Source of the DNA: Tetzosporium hominis
GTDB taxonomy: Bacteria; Bacillota; Bacilli; Bacillales_A; Planococcaceae
Reading direction: 5' to 3'
DNA length: 64,000 bases
Assembly: GCF_002265435.1 (NCBI RefSeq)
Contig: NZ_NOKQ01000342.1
Span: forward strand, 1 to 64,000
The notes beneath the pieces were generated by a model. That model was not told the origin of the DNA, made no database searches, and saw only the letters and a list, made by a program, of their open reading frames with translations. Made by a program: the position numbers and the translations under genes. Below are positions 43,811 through 52,167 of the stretch, piece by piece; the first letter of the stretch is position 1, and every line of letters begins with the position of its first letter.

Positions 43811-43881
43811 AATGGGTACTCAGAGAGACTATTTTTTGAGATGATAGAAAAGTGTGAAAATTAAAGTGAGGGGTCATCAAA

Positions 43882-45000
43882 ATGATTCGCATGTTAAAAA
43901 CCATTTTTCTTGTCGAGCGAACAGATAAAAAGACGCTCTTTGCATTACTGGCTATTGCGATTTTCTCGCTAGCTATCAGCATCTATTCGTATCAGATTGA
44001 TTTAGGCAATCCGATTGCTGAGAAATCAAACGAGTCTCTGACAGTAAAAGTAGCTCTGAACAAGTTTCAGGTAGTCGATGCTACCGAAAACGGTCCAGGT
44101 AGTCCTCTTTATAAAAATGTCGTGCAACAAGATCATGCCTATACGAAACAGGGGATGGCATTGAAAGTAGAACGGCCCGAGCTCTATTTAGAGTCTGCTC
44201 TTCGCTTGACCCAGCTGCGCAAAGACGCATTCACGATGGATGAGTATGACAAGGTTGCGGACATCATGCCACAAATGATTGAAAACGAGCTCGATTATTA
44301 CTATTACAGTTATTTGGCGCAATTAGATTCGCCGCCACCTTTTGAAGCATATTCGTATACGCAGTTTTTAATGTATCTGCTCGGATTCGTCGGAGCGTTT
44401 TGGTTCCTAATCATTGCCGTTTATTCTTCCAATATCATGATTGAAGATTTTCGCCATACGACCCTAATCAAAGGCTATCCGATTGCATTTGACCGGTATG
44501 TACTCGCAAAAGTGCTCGTGACTTGGAGCATCACATGTCTATTCGTTTTGACATTGCTAGTGTTCAGTCTGCCTTACGGGTTCCTTGGAGACTGGGGGGC
44601 TCTTTCTAGTGTCATCTCCGTATGGAACGGAGAGGTAGAGATTCACTCTGTGCTATCGTACAGCAGCTTTGCCATAGGTTATATGCTGTTGTTATCTCTT
44701 GTGGCCATCGTCAGCTCGGTGATTTTGAACGTGTTGGTGCGGAATGTCTACATCACGGTCTTTATTCAACTGGGCCTCGTGGCATTACCATTAATGTTTC
44801 CACGTCTTGCATCGCTTGTGCCTTGGTACCCGTATCACTATGTCAATTTCCCGGCTCTCTTGCGAGGAGAGAGTCTTATGGGAGCGTACCCAGAAGAACT
44901 ATCTGCTTCGATGGGACTGCTCATCTTGAGCATCTATTTGGTGCTTCTGCTCGCCCTCGTCAAATGGTTCTTATCAAGCGGGAAATTACAACGAGCGTAA
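43882..45000 (+). CDS. ABC-2 type permease, first of a pair
   Basis: The product has 372 residues: one N-terminal helix (about 20-38), a long extracellular segment (about 40-155, rich in charged and Tyr residues) and then five or six helices from about 160 to the end. This is the shape of large ABC-2 exporter subunits of Firmicutes. GAGGGG lies upstream of the ATG. It is followed 13 bases later by a second, similarly built permease and then the ATPase, indicating a heterodimeric exporter. The substrate (peptide, antibiotic or lipid) is unknown. Confidence 0.8.
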   Translation: MIRMLKTIFLVERTDKKTLFALLAIAIFSLAISIYSYQIDLGNPIAEKSNESLTVKVALNKFQVVDATENGPGSPLYKNVVQQDHAYTKQGMALKVERPELYLESALRLTQLRKDAFTMDEYDKVADIMPQMIENELDYYYYSYLAQLDSPPPFEAYSYTQFLMYLLGFVGAFWFLIIAVYSSNIMIEDFRHTTLIKGYPIAFDRYVLAKVLVTWSITCLFVLTLLVFSLPYGFLGDWGALSSVISVWNGEVEIHSVLSYSSFAIGYMLLLSLVAIVSSVILNVLVRNVYITVFIQLGLVALPLMFPRLASLVPWYPYHYVNFPALLRGESLMGAYPEELSASMGLLILSIYLVLLLALVKWFLSSGKLQRA

Positions 45001-45013
45001 GGAGGGGACAGCT

Positions 45014-46228
45014 ATGTGGAATTTTATCAAATGGGAAGCCCTACAATTTATCGGCAACAAAAAGAACCAAGCGGTGTACATCATCTTGCTGCTCCTCAGT
45101 CTCTATTATGCAGTTGCAGTAGCACCGAACTATGAACCAATCGAAAAAGTGAGTCGTGACGAGATGCAGGCGGCGTATGATACGCGGGAAGCGTTTTTAG
45201 AAAGTGTAGAAGGAAGAGATCAGCTCTACCCACTCGTTGAATACGCGAAGTTTCTGTTTCCTGATTGGAATAAGCTCGAGTTGCAACGAATCAATGCACT
45301 TGATGAACAAGACCTTGCAGCATATGCTTCGGCAACTGCAGATTGGTACGAATTTTCAAATCAAACGATCTATAGTAATGGAGACTTGTTCTACTACAAT
45401 CCTTTGTACTATACCTACGGAAATCGTTTTGCAAAAGATGACGGCTTCTACGGGTACGGCTACACAGCAAGCCGATTTCAAGATTACACCGAAGGGGAGC
45501 ATAAACTCTCGTATGAACTCTTCGAAGAGCGAACAGCCATTCAGACACTCCAAAGACTCCTATCCGATTTTTTGCCTTTTGTGATCCTTATTAGCAGTGT
45601 CGTTCTAACAGCTGACATCGTTTTGAAAGACCGGCGTAATCCAAGTCTAGTCAAAGGTTTCCCATTAGCTGATTGGAAGCGGATGTTTGGAAAAGGCATC
45701 GTGGCGATTGTAGGGAGTATCGCTGCACTCTTTCCATTAGGGGCTGGTCTATTCCTCATTGGTTTGAGAGAGGGGTTTGGAGACTTTATGCTAGGGGTGC
45801 CTATATACAACACAGCTACGAATATTTTCAATCCGGGTCCTGAACTATTTACTCGAATTCCGATGTGGGAATTCTTGTTGCTCAATTTGGCATTTTTGAC
45901 TCTATGGTTTGTAGCGCTAGTAGCAGTCATCATTCTTTTAAGCATTACGGTGCGTCTGGAATTCATCAATATCGCCGTAGGTCTGGGCATCATCTTTGTC
46001 GAGTTCTTGTATTTCGAGCGAGCCGTCAGCCCATTCACCGATGCGTACTGGTATCCGACATCATATATCCAAGTCGGTCAAGTTATCTCCGGAACGCGAG
46101 ACTTCTTATACGCTTCCCAGCTCTTCACAATGGAGCGAGGCATGCTACTCGTAGCTGGTAGCGCTGCTCTCTGTATCTTATTCATCTTGCTCATTACCAC
46201 TAATAAACGTTTTTCGTATACCAAGTAA
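45014..46228 (+). CDS. ABC-2 type permease, second of a pair
   Basis: The 404-residue protein is built like the preceding one: a helix at about 20-38, an extracellular domain of about 150 residues rich in Tyr/Phe (NGDLFYYNPLYYTYGNRFAK), then helices from about 190 on. The cytosolic motif VLKDRRNPSLVKGFPLADWKR corresponds to IEDFRHTTLIKGYPIAFDRY of the first permease, showing that the two are paralogues. It should pair with the first permease. AAGGAGGGGAC upstream; 12 bases before the ATPase gene. Confidence 0.82.
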   Translation: MWNFIKWEALQFIGNKKNQAVYIILLLLSLYYAVAVAPNYEPIEKVSRDEMQAAYDTREAFLESVEGRDQLYPLVEYAKFLFPDWNKLELQRINALDEQDLAAYASATADWYEFSNQTIYSNGDLFYYNPLYYTYGNRFAKDDGFYGYGYTASRFQDYTEGEHKLSYELFEERTAIQTLQRLLSDFLPFVILISSVVLTADIVLKDRRNPSLVKGFPLADWKRMFGKGIVAIVGSIAALFPLGAGLFLIGLREGFGDFMLGVPIYNTATNIFNPGPELFTRIPMWEFLLLNLAFLTLWFVALVAVIILLSITVRLEFINIAVGLGIIFVEFLYFERAVSPFTDAYWYPTSYIQVGQVISGTRDFLYASQLFTMERGMLLVAGSAALCILFILLITTNKRFSYTK

Positions 46229-46240
46229 GGAGGGAATTGA

Positions 46241-47143
46241 ATGCTTGAGCTGAAACAGATCGGTATGCAGTTTCAAGAGAAGCGCGTGCTCGATGATATC
46301 TCGATTACATTTGAATCAGGTCAGATTATCGGCCTGGTAGCACCGAACGGAACAGGAAAGTCCACGTTGATGAACGTCATCATGAACTATCTGTCTCCTA
46401 AACAAGGGCAAGTAATTGTTGGTGGCGGTCTGAAGTACACAAGTAAACCGAATGAAGTAAAGATTCATCAAGTGATGTCGATGATGCCAGACCAGAACGA
46501 CCTGTACAACCATGTGTCAGGAAAGAACCATATGAAGATCTACCAGACCATGTGGAACAGCCGTCCAGAGTTGATTGAAGATACGATTACCAAGCTAGGT
46601 ATGGCCTCTTATGTAAAGAAGAAGACAGGGACGTATTCTCTCGGGATGCGCCAGCGTCTCTGTTTTGCGATGCAGATCGTCTCGGATACAAAAATCATGT
46701 TGATGGACGAAGTCATGAACGGTCTAGATCCAACCCACGTCGAGATGATCTCACAGATTCTCGTCGAGAAAAAGCGTGAAGGCAAGACCGTCATCATTGC
46801 CTCCCACTTACTTGAGAATCTCGAGCAGTATGCAGACAAGATCTACTTCTTCAAAAACGGCAAGCTGCATTTAGCGGATGACTTAGCTCCAGGCTTCTCC
46901 GCAGAAACAGTGACGACGATCCGTCTTCCGAAAGTAACAGCAGAAGAGACAGCGAAAATAGCTGCGAAGTTTCCGAAGCTTGCGATGCAGAAGTTACCGA
47001 ATGATAAGATCTTGATTGATATCCAGCAACAAACAGACGAGCAGATCACGGCGCTCGTGTCTTTCCTTGTCGCATCCCATATTTCAGATTTCCATTTCGG
47101 CAAAGTGTCACTTCACGACCTGTATTCAATGGAATACCAATGA
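46241..47143 (+). CDS. ABC transporter ATP-binding protein of the two-permease exporter
   Basis: The 300-residue ATPase has Walker A GLVAPNGTGKSTLM (Thr in place of the usual Ala in the loop), signature YSLGMRQRL (SLGMR rather than SGGQ) and Walker B MLMDEVMNGLDPTH with the catalytic Glu. The substitutions are common in this exporter group and should not prevent activity. It energises the two permeases encoded just upstream. A strong terminator follows. The LytTR gene on the opposite strand next to it may regulate the operon. Confidence 0.9.
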   Translation: MLELKQIGMQFQEKRVLDDISITFESGQIIGLVAPNGTGKSTLMNVIMNYLSPKQGQVIVGGGLKYTSKPNEVKIHQVMSMMPDQNDLYNHVSGKNHMKIYQTMWNSRPELIEDTITKLGMASYVKKKTGTYSLGMRQRLCFAMQIVSDTKIMLMDEVMNGLDPTHVEMISQILVEKKREGKTVIIASHLLENLEQYADKIYFFKNGKLHLADDLAPGFSAETVTTIRLPKVTAEETAKIAAKFPKLAMQKLPNDKILIDIQQQTDEQITALVSFLVASHISDFHFGKVSLHDLYSMEYQ

Positions 47144-47151
47144 TACAGAGT

Positions 47152-47182
47152 AAAAGCCCTCCGATTGGAGGGCTTTTGTTTT
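47152..47182 (+). terminator. Terminator of the two-permease ABC operon
   Basis: An 11-bp stem AAAAGCCCTCC/GGAGGGCTTTT (47152-47162 with 47167-47177) with loop GATT is followed by GTTTTG. Confidence 0.9.
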
Positions 47183-47194
47183 GCGGTCGAGAGG

Positions 47195-47280
47195 GAATTG
47201 GGGTTGATTAGTACACTAATTGAAATGATTAGGTCTCTAACTCGAATGATTCGACCTCTATTAGATTTCATTCTACATTC
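47195..47280 (+). repeat. Weak 21-bp phased repeat array
   Basis: The words CACTAAT, CTCTAAC and CTCTATT recur with their CTA at 47216, 47237 and 47258, exactly 21 bp apart, each followed by an AATGATT-like stretch. It sits between the ABC operon terminator and the LytTR gene. It resembles the better-defined arrays at 50.9 and 56.8 kb. Confidence 0.5.
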
Positions 47281-47331
47281 GAAGTGTTATCAAGATCCCC
47301 CATGGACATCTTTGAAGACAACAAACATTCA

Positions 47332-47673
47332 TCACATCCCCAACACCCTCTTCACTTCCGCCACGTACGACTGACCTACCGGCAACTCGCTACCATCCAC
47401 AAGCACCATCACCAAATTCGAAGCAAGATCTCGCGTGATCCGTTCAACTGCCAACAAGTTAACTATGAAAGAGCGGTGGATTCGAACGAAATCCTCAGGC
47501 AATCGGCGCTCCAGGTCCTTTAGAGGGTGAGAGACAGAATACGCTTCTCCGTCTGCGTAGACCCATGTCTTCTTATGTAGACTCTCAACGTGTGTGATAG
47601 CAGAAAGACGCAGAGGCTTCCAATCTTCTTCTTGGCGAACGGTTAAAAAACGAGATGCGGTCAGCTGTTCCAT
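47332..47673 (-). CDS. LytTR-family DNA-binding regulator without receiver domain
   Basis: The 113-residue protein is made almost entirely of one LytTR domain: LRLSAITHVESLHKKTWVYADGE ... FVRIHRSFIVNLLAVERI ... DGSELPVGQSYVAEVKRVL. These domains bind paired short direct repeats. There is no phosphorylation domain, so activity is probably controlled by abundance or by a membrane partner. It converges with the two-permease ABC operon, which carries tandem repeats upstream and is a likely target. AGGAGG precedes the ATG. Confidence 0.88.
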   Translation of the reverse strand: MEQLTASRFLTVRQEEDWKPLRLSAITHVESLHKKTWVYADGEAYSVSHPLKDLERRLPEDFVRIHRSFIVNLLAVERITRDLASNLVMVLVDGSELPVGQSYVAEVKRVLGM

Positions 47674-47841
47674 TGTGTTCCTCCTCTAGATTCTTAGTTT
47701 GTCGTGAAAAAATGGGGGTTCATCATGAAAATTCCACTGTTTATCAAAAAGCCGTGTCAGTTTGAATTTTCTGTTATATATTAAGTTACAAGATTTAAAA
47801 CTGTTATGCAACAGAAACTTACGCGAAGGGTGAGATAGAAG

Positions 47842-49125
47842 ATGATGACACGACAAGAGCAGGTTGAACAATTACGTAAAGAATGGAACGAAAATGAGCG
47901 TTGGCAGGGCATTGAGCGTCCATACACAGCTGAAGAGGTCGTCAAACTACGAGGTTCCGTTGTCGTAGAGCAGACATTGGCACGTCGAGGAGCTGAACGT
48001 TTATGGAACTCACTTCATACAGAAGATTTTATTAACGCGCTGGGGGCACTAACTGGGAACCAAGCCGTACAACAAGTCAAAGCAGGCTTACAAGCTATCT
48101 ATTTAAGCGGTTGGCAAGTAGCAGCAGACGCTAACCTATCTGGACAAATGTATCCAGATCAGAGCTTGTACCCAGCAAACTCGGTTCCAGCAGTGGTGAA
48201 GCGGATCAACCAAGCTTTGCAGCGCGCGGACCAAATTGATCACGCAGAAGGTCGGAATGATGGGTTTGACTGGTTCGCTCCAATCGTAGCAGACGCAGAA
48301 GCAGGATTCGGTGGTCCACTGAATGTCTTCGAACTGATCAAAGGAATGATTGAAGCAGGAGCAGCAGGTGTCCACTTAGAAGACCAACTCGCTTCCGAGA
48401 AAAAATGTGGTCACTTAGGCGGGAAAGTCCTTCTTCCAACACAGAACGCTATTCGAAACCTAGTAGCGGCTCGTTTAGCAGCAGATGTTCTAGACGTTCC
48501 AACGCTAATCGTAGCGCGTACGGATGCAGACGCAGCGGACATGGTGACAAGCGATATCGACGAGCGCGATCATGCGTTCATCACAGGCGAACGCACTCCA
48601 GAAGGATTCTTCAAGACGAACCCGGGTATCGAGCAAGCCATTGCACGTGGACTTGCTTACGCACCATATGCAGACCTTGTGTGGTGTGAAACATCTCACC
48701 CAAGCCTAGAAGAAGCGAAGCAGTTCGCAGATGCAATCCACGCGCAGTTCCCAGGTAAGATGCTTGCATACAACTGTTCGCCATCGTTCAACTGGGAAGC
48801 AAACTTGGATCAAGAAACGATTGCTAAGTACCAAGTCGAGCTTGGCAAGATGGGTTACAAATTCCAATTCGTTACACTTGCTGGTTTCCACAGCTTGAAC
48901 CACGGCATGTTCGAATTAGCACATGCATACAAGACAGAGGGCATGGCAGCATATTCTCGTCTACAGCAAGCAGAATTCGATTCAGAGGCGAAAGGCTATA
49001 CTGCGACGAAGCATCAACGTGAAGTCGGAACAGGCTACTTTGATGAAGTATCTCAGATTGTATCAGGCGGTATGTCATCGACGACAGCGATGAAAGGATC
49101 TACGGAAGTCGCGCAATTTGCGTGA
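47842..49125 (+). CDS. aceA: Isocitrate lyase
   Basis: The 427-residue enzyme has the catalytic [13 protein letters not shown] near residue 186-198, Mg-binding DADAGFGG-like sequence ([19 protein letters not shown]) and [14 protein letters not shown]. It splits isocitrate into glyoxylate and succinate, the first step of the glyoxylate bypass used for growth on acetate or fatty acids. It heads an operon with malate synthase. GAAGGGTGAG lies upstream. A CTGTT-N4-AACAG inverted repeat at 47801-47814 could be an operator. Confidence 0.96.
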   Translation: MMTRQEQVEQLRKEWNENERWQGIERPYTAEEVVKLRGSVVVEQTLARRGAERLWNSLHTEDFINALGALTGNQAVQQVKAGLQAIYLSGWQVAADANLSGQMYPDQSLYPANSVPAVVKRINQALQRADQIDHAEGRNDGFDWFAPIVADAEAGFGGPLNVFELIKGMIEAGAAGVHLEDQLASEKKCGHLGGKVLLPTQNAIRNLVAARLAADVLDVPTLIVARTDADAADMVTSDIDERDHAFITGERTPEGFFKTNPGIEQAIARGLAYAPYADLVWCETSHPSLEEAKQFADAIHAQFPGKMLAYNCSPSFNWEANLDQETIAKYQVELGKMGYKFQFVTLAGFHSLNHGMFELAHAYKTEGMAAYSRLQQAEFDSEAKGYTATKHQREVGTGYFDEVSQIVSGGMSSTTAMKGSTEVAQFA

Positions 49126-49147
49126 TGACCGGGAAGGGGTGGGACAG

Positions 49148-50773
49148 ATGACACAATTGACGACGTCACTTGAGATCAAAGGACTCCAGGACGAGGCCAC
49201 GGAACGTGTGCTGACTCCGGAAGCCCTGCAGTTTTTAGAGGGGCTCCACCGAACATTCAATGAACGCCGTAAAGAGCTACTTAAGGCACGTGAAGAACGG
49301 CAGCAGCAGCTCGATGCAGGCGGCAAACTGGATTTCTTAGAAGAGACCAAAGCAATCCGGGAAGGCGACTGGACGGTCGCCGAGCTCCCGAAAGATTTGC
49401 AGGACAGACGCGTCGAAATCACTGGTCCGGTCGACCGCAAAATGGTCATCAACGCACTCAACTCAGGAGCGAAGCTCTTCATGGCCTGTTTTGAAGATGC
49501 GACTGCACCGACCTGGCACAACATGATTCATGGGCAAATCAATATGTACGATGCGATTCGCAAGACGATCTCGTTCACACAGTCCGAGACAGGAAAGACG
49601 TATCAACTGAATGAAGAAGTAGCCGTACTACAGATTCGTCCGAGAGGCTGGCATCTTCTCGAAAAACATGTGGAAGTTGATGGAGAGCCGATGTCAGGAG
49701 GTCTGTTCGACTTCGGACTCTATTTCTTCCATAACGCTAAGGAACTATTAGCTCGAGGAAGTGGCCCGTACTTCTATCTGCCAAAGCTAGAGCATTATCT
49801 GGAGGCTCGTCTTTGGAACGACGTGTTTAGATATGCACAAGAGACACTCGGTGTCCCACAAGGTTCGATTCGAGCTACTGTGTTAATTGAAACGATTCCA
49901 GCAGCGTTCCAGATGGACGAGATCTTGTATGAATTGCGAGAGCATTCAGCGGGTCTGAACTGTGGTCGTTGGGATTATATCTTCAGCTATATCAAGCGTC
50001 TGCGGAACCAACCCGATGTTATCTTGCCAGATCGCAGTCAAGTGACGATGACGTCACCGTTCATGAGAGCCTATACTTTGCTCGCTATTAAGACATGTCA
50101 CAAACGAAATGCCCCTGCAATGGGGGGCATGGCCGCGCAGATCCCAATCAAAGGAGACGAAGAAGCAAATGCCGCCGCTTTTGATAAAGTTCGAGAAGAC
50201 AAGCGTCGTGAAGTGACCGATGGACATGATGGTACATGGGTTGCACACCCTGCACTCGTCGCTGTTGCACTTGAAGAGTTCAACGAGTATATGACGGAAC
50301 CGAATCAGATTGCACGAAAACGCGATGACGTGGAAGTAACGGCTGAGGGCTTAGTGGAAGTTCCAACGGGCTCCATTACAGAAAATGGTTTACGAGTAAA
50401 CTGTTCAGTCGGCGTTCAGTACATCGCTTCGTGGCTCCGAGGAAACGGCGCAGCACCCATCAATCATTTGATGGAAGACGCAGCAACTGCCGAAATCTCT
50501 CGAACACAAGTATGGCAATGGATTCGCCATCCAGAAGGAAAGCTTGAAGACGGTCGCAAGATCACAGGCGAGCTTGTGGATCAAGTGCTCGAAGAAGAGT
50601 TGCAAAAGCTACAGCAACAGTTTGGAAAAGATGTTTATGACACAGGACGATTTGAAGAGGCTGCCGGTCTCTTTAGACGATTAGTTCTAAACGATGATTT
50701 TATCGAATTTCTCACAGTACCTGGCTATGACCAGTTGGAGGAGGTGACTGACCATGAATCAACCGAATCGTGA
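49148..50773 (+). CDS. aceB: Malate synthase (form A)
   Basis: The 541-residue enzyme has the malate synthase A core: DFEDA-type motif as [55 protein letters not shown] and [15 protein letters not shown]. It condenses glyoxylate with acetyl-CoA to give malate, completing the bypass begun by aceA. I use ATG 49148 ([18 protein letters not shown] upstream); an in-frame start at 49118 would overlap aceA. Its 3' end overlaps the small yhfH-like gene. Confidence 0.96.
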   Translation: MTQLTTSLEIKGLQDEATERVLTPEALQFLEGLHRTFNERRKELLKAREERQQQLDAGGKLDFLEETKAIREGDWTVAELPKDLQDRRVEITGPVDRKMVINALNSGAKLFMACFEDATAPTWHNMIHGQINMYDAIRKTISFTQSETGKTYQLNEEVAVLQIRPRGWHLLEKHVEVDGEPMSGGLFDFGLYFFHNAKELLARGSGPYFYLPKLEHYLEARLWNDVFRYAQETLGVPQGSIRATVLIETIPAAFQMDEILYELREHSAGLNCGRWDYIFSYIKRLRNQPDVILPDRSQVTMTSPFMRAYTLLAIKTCHKRNAPAMGGMAAQIPIKGDEEANAAAFDKVREDKRREVTDGHDGTWVAHPALVAVALEEFNEYMTEPNQIARKRDDVEVTAEGLVEVPTGSITENGLRVNCSVGVQYIASWLRGNGAAPINHLMEDAATAEISRTQVWQWIRHPEGKLEDGRKITGELVDQVLEEELQKLQQQFGKDVYDTGRFEEAAGLFRRLVLNDDFIEFLTVPGYDQLEEVTDHESTES

Positions 50774-50876
50774 AGCGAACCCAAAAGTATGCCGCGAGTG
50801 TGGCACTGTCATTCGTGAGCAAGTCGAGTCTCAACTATTTGAATGTGAGCGCTGTCTAAACAACCAGCCGGAATAA
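50754..50876 (+). CDS. yhfH: YhfH family zinc-ribbon-like small protein
   Basis: The 40-residue protein starts [20 protein letters not shown] and has two CxxC pairs (CREC, CERC), the YhfH pattern. AGGAGGTGACTGACC precedes the ATG, which lies inside the last codons of aceB in another frame, so it is translationally linked to the glyoxylate operon. A terminator follows the stop. Its role is unknown; it probably binds zinc. Confidence 0.85.
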   Translation: MNQPNREANPKVCRECGTVIREQVESQLFECERCLNNQPE

Positions 50877-50885
50877 TAGGAAGTG

Positions 50886-50909
50886 CCCCATCTTAGGATG
50901 GGGTTTTTT
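50886..50909 (+). terminator. Terminator of the aceA-aceB-yhfH operon
   Basis: A 7-bp stem CCCCATC/GATGGGG with loop TTAG is followed by six T residues. Confidence 0.88.
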
Positions 50910-50929
50910 CTGCGGATGAACGGATGAAG

Positions 50930-51046
50930 TAGTTTCCATAAAATCAGTTGGGGCGTTGAAGGAGGAAGTATGGTCTTTAATGAGGGAAGTACGGGCGTCA
51001 ATTAGTTCTTTTGGGTCGCTAATCAAACAAGCTTGGGCGCTAATTC
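50930..51046 (+). repeat. 21-bp phased repeat array with conserved leader
   Basis: A leader CCATAAAATCAGTTGGGGCG (50936-50955) is followed by five copies of the word GGGCGYTAAT, whose TRAW/CAAT core starts at 50957, 50978, 50999, 51020 and 51041, exactly 21 bp apart. The leader and word recur at 56814-56925. Apart from the orphan reading frame at its end, 50910-51060 holds no gene. Confidence 0.82.
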
Positions 51047-51212
51047 AAGTTTTCAGTCTAACGTTGGCCACTACTGTCCATACTGTCAGGTAGAGGTGAT
51101 TCCCTATGTGGACGGAAGACAACAACGCACTCGAAATGATCCTACGCAAATCTTCTACGCCGAGCTCCAAGAGAACGGCAAACTCTACATTGATAGCGGC
51201 AATGACGACTGA
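51033..51212 (+). CDS. Orphan small CxxC protein with unclear start
   Basis: Between about 51057 and 51212 the frame SNVGHYCPYCQVEVIPYVDG ... FYAELQENGKLYIDSGNDD looks protein-like: a CPYC zinc-binding pair, balanced composition, and a strong terminator starting at the stop codon. No ATG or ribosome site lies in frame; the only upstream start is a TTG at 51033 inside the phased repeat array. It is either a real gene with an unusual start or the 3' part of a gene whose 5' end was replaced by the array. Confidence 0.45.
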   Translation: MGANSSFQSNVGHYCPYCQVEVIPYVDGRQQRTRNDPTQIFYAELQENGKLYIDSGNDD

Positions 51213-51242
51213 TCTCTTCGCAACGTGCGAGGGGATTTTTTC
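51212..51242 (+). terminator. Terminator after the orphan CxxC frame
   Basis: An 11-bp stem ATCTCTTCGCA/TGCGAGGGGAT (51212-51222 with 51226-51236, three G-U pairs) is followed by six T residues. Confidence 0.85.
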
Positions 51243-51329
51243 GTTCTTAAGAATTTCTTCAGAAATCTCCCCCTTACTTGTTAAGATTTGAAAGGTACAA
51301 TAGAAACAGAAGGAAGGAGGCGGTCGACG

Positions 51330-52022
51330 ATGACACCATTTACAATTCTTGTTACAGACGATGACCAAGAGATTCGAGACGGAATCGAAATCTACTTGAA
51401 AAACGAGGGGTATCAGGTGGTCAAGGCCGCTAACGGAGTAGAGGCACTAGAGGCTCTTGAAAAGCACGACATCCAGTTGGTGATCATGGACATCATGATG
51501 CCACAGATGGATGGCATTCAAGCGACATTCAAAGCACGGGAGACAAAAAACATCCCGATTATTATGTTGTCTGCCAAGTCGGAGGACGGAGACAAAATCC
51601 ACGGCTTGTCAGTAGGAGCAGATGATTACGTTACTAAACCATTCCACCCGCTGGAACTGGTGGCACGAGTGAAATCGCAACTGAGACGCTTTACAAAGCT
51701 CGGTACATATGAAGGCATTCAGGCAGTAGTCGAAAAAGATGGTTTAGTTCTAGACCAAGACTCGAAAATCGTGACACTGGACGGGGAACCGCTCAAGCTC
51801 ACACCGACTGAATTTAAAATCACAGAACTTTTCATGCGTAATCAAGGACGTGTGTTCTCGATTTCCGAAATCTACGAGCGAGTCTGGCAAGAGCCGGCGT
51901 ACAACGCAGAAAACATTGTAGCCGTCCACATCCGAAAGATTCGCGAAAAGATGGAAGCAGATCCGAAAAATCCAAGATATATCAAGGTGGTGTGGGGCGT
52001 TGGCTACAAAATGGACAAGTAA
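51330..52022 (+). CDS. OmpR-family response regulator (VanR-like)
   Basis: The 230-residue regulator has a receiver domain (TDDDQEIRDG, phosphoacceptor Asp54 in VIMDIMMPQMDG, LSAKSEDGD, Lys in YVTKPFHPLELVARV) and a C-terminal winged HTH (LKLTPTEFKITELFMRNQGR ... VHIRKIREKME ... VWGVGYKMDK). I start it at 51330 (MTPFTILVTD, AAGGAGG upstream). It forms a two-component system with the large histidine kinase at 52164. Its target genes are not obvious. Confidence 0.94.
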   Translation: MTPFTILVTDDDQEIRDGIEIYLKNEGYQVVKAANGVEALEALEKHDIQLVIMDIMMPQMDGIQATFKARETKNIPIIMLSAKSEDGDKIHGLSVGADDYVTKPFHPLELVARVKSQLRRFTKLGTYEGIQAVVEKDGLVLDQDSKIVTLDGEPLKLTPTEFKITELFMRNQGRVFSISEIYERVWQEPAYNAENIVAVHIRKIREKMEADPKNPRYIKVVWGVGYKMDK

Positions 52023-52041
52023 ATGGGAGACTAGAATATCT

Positions 52042-52167
52042 ATGATTGTTATGCTGATTGGCATCATCACCATCGGATATTGCAGTTATTGCTTCATGCA
52101 GGCAGCAGAATCATCGGAGTGGCTCGCACAGCTGAAGCGGTTTGTAGATCGAGGAGGATTAGGATGA
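52042..52167 (+). CDS. Small membrane ORF between the response regulator and kinase genes
   Basis: The 41-residue frame MIVMLIGIITIGYCSYCFMQ continues AAESSEWLAQLKRFVDRGGL: one membrane helix followed by an amphipathic tail. Its stop overlaps the kinase start (ATGA at 52164), a junction typical of real operon genes, and GGGAGA lies upstream. It could be an accessory membrane peptide of the two-component system, or a leader that couples kinase translation. Confidence 0.55.
   Translation: MIVMLIGIITIGYCSYCFMQAAESSEWLAQLKRFVDRGGLG

Noticed and set aside
43882-47143. Bacteriocin biosynthesis cluster
   Set aside because: Only transporter genes are present; there is no precursor peptide, modifying enzyme or peptidase-containing ABC protein.
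47701-47790. Short peptide frame upstream of aceA (about 19 codons)
   Set aside because: Too short and without supporting features other than a moderate ribosome-site-like GGGGG; treated as chance.
51106-51291. 61-codon frame over the orphan CxxC region
   Set aside because: Runs through the terminator at 51212-51242; the other frame (CPYC, stop at 51212) is much more protein-like.
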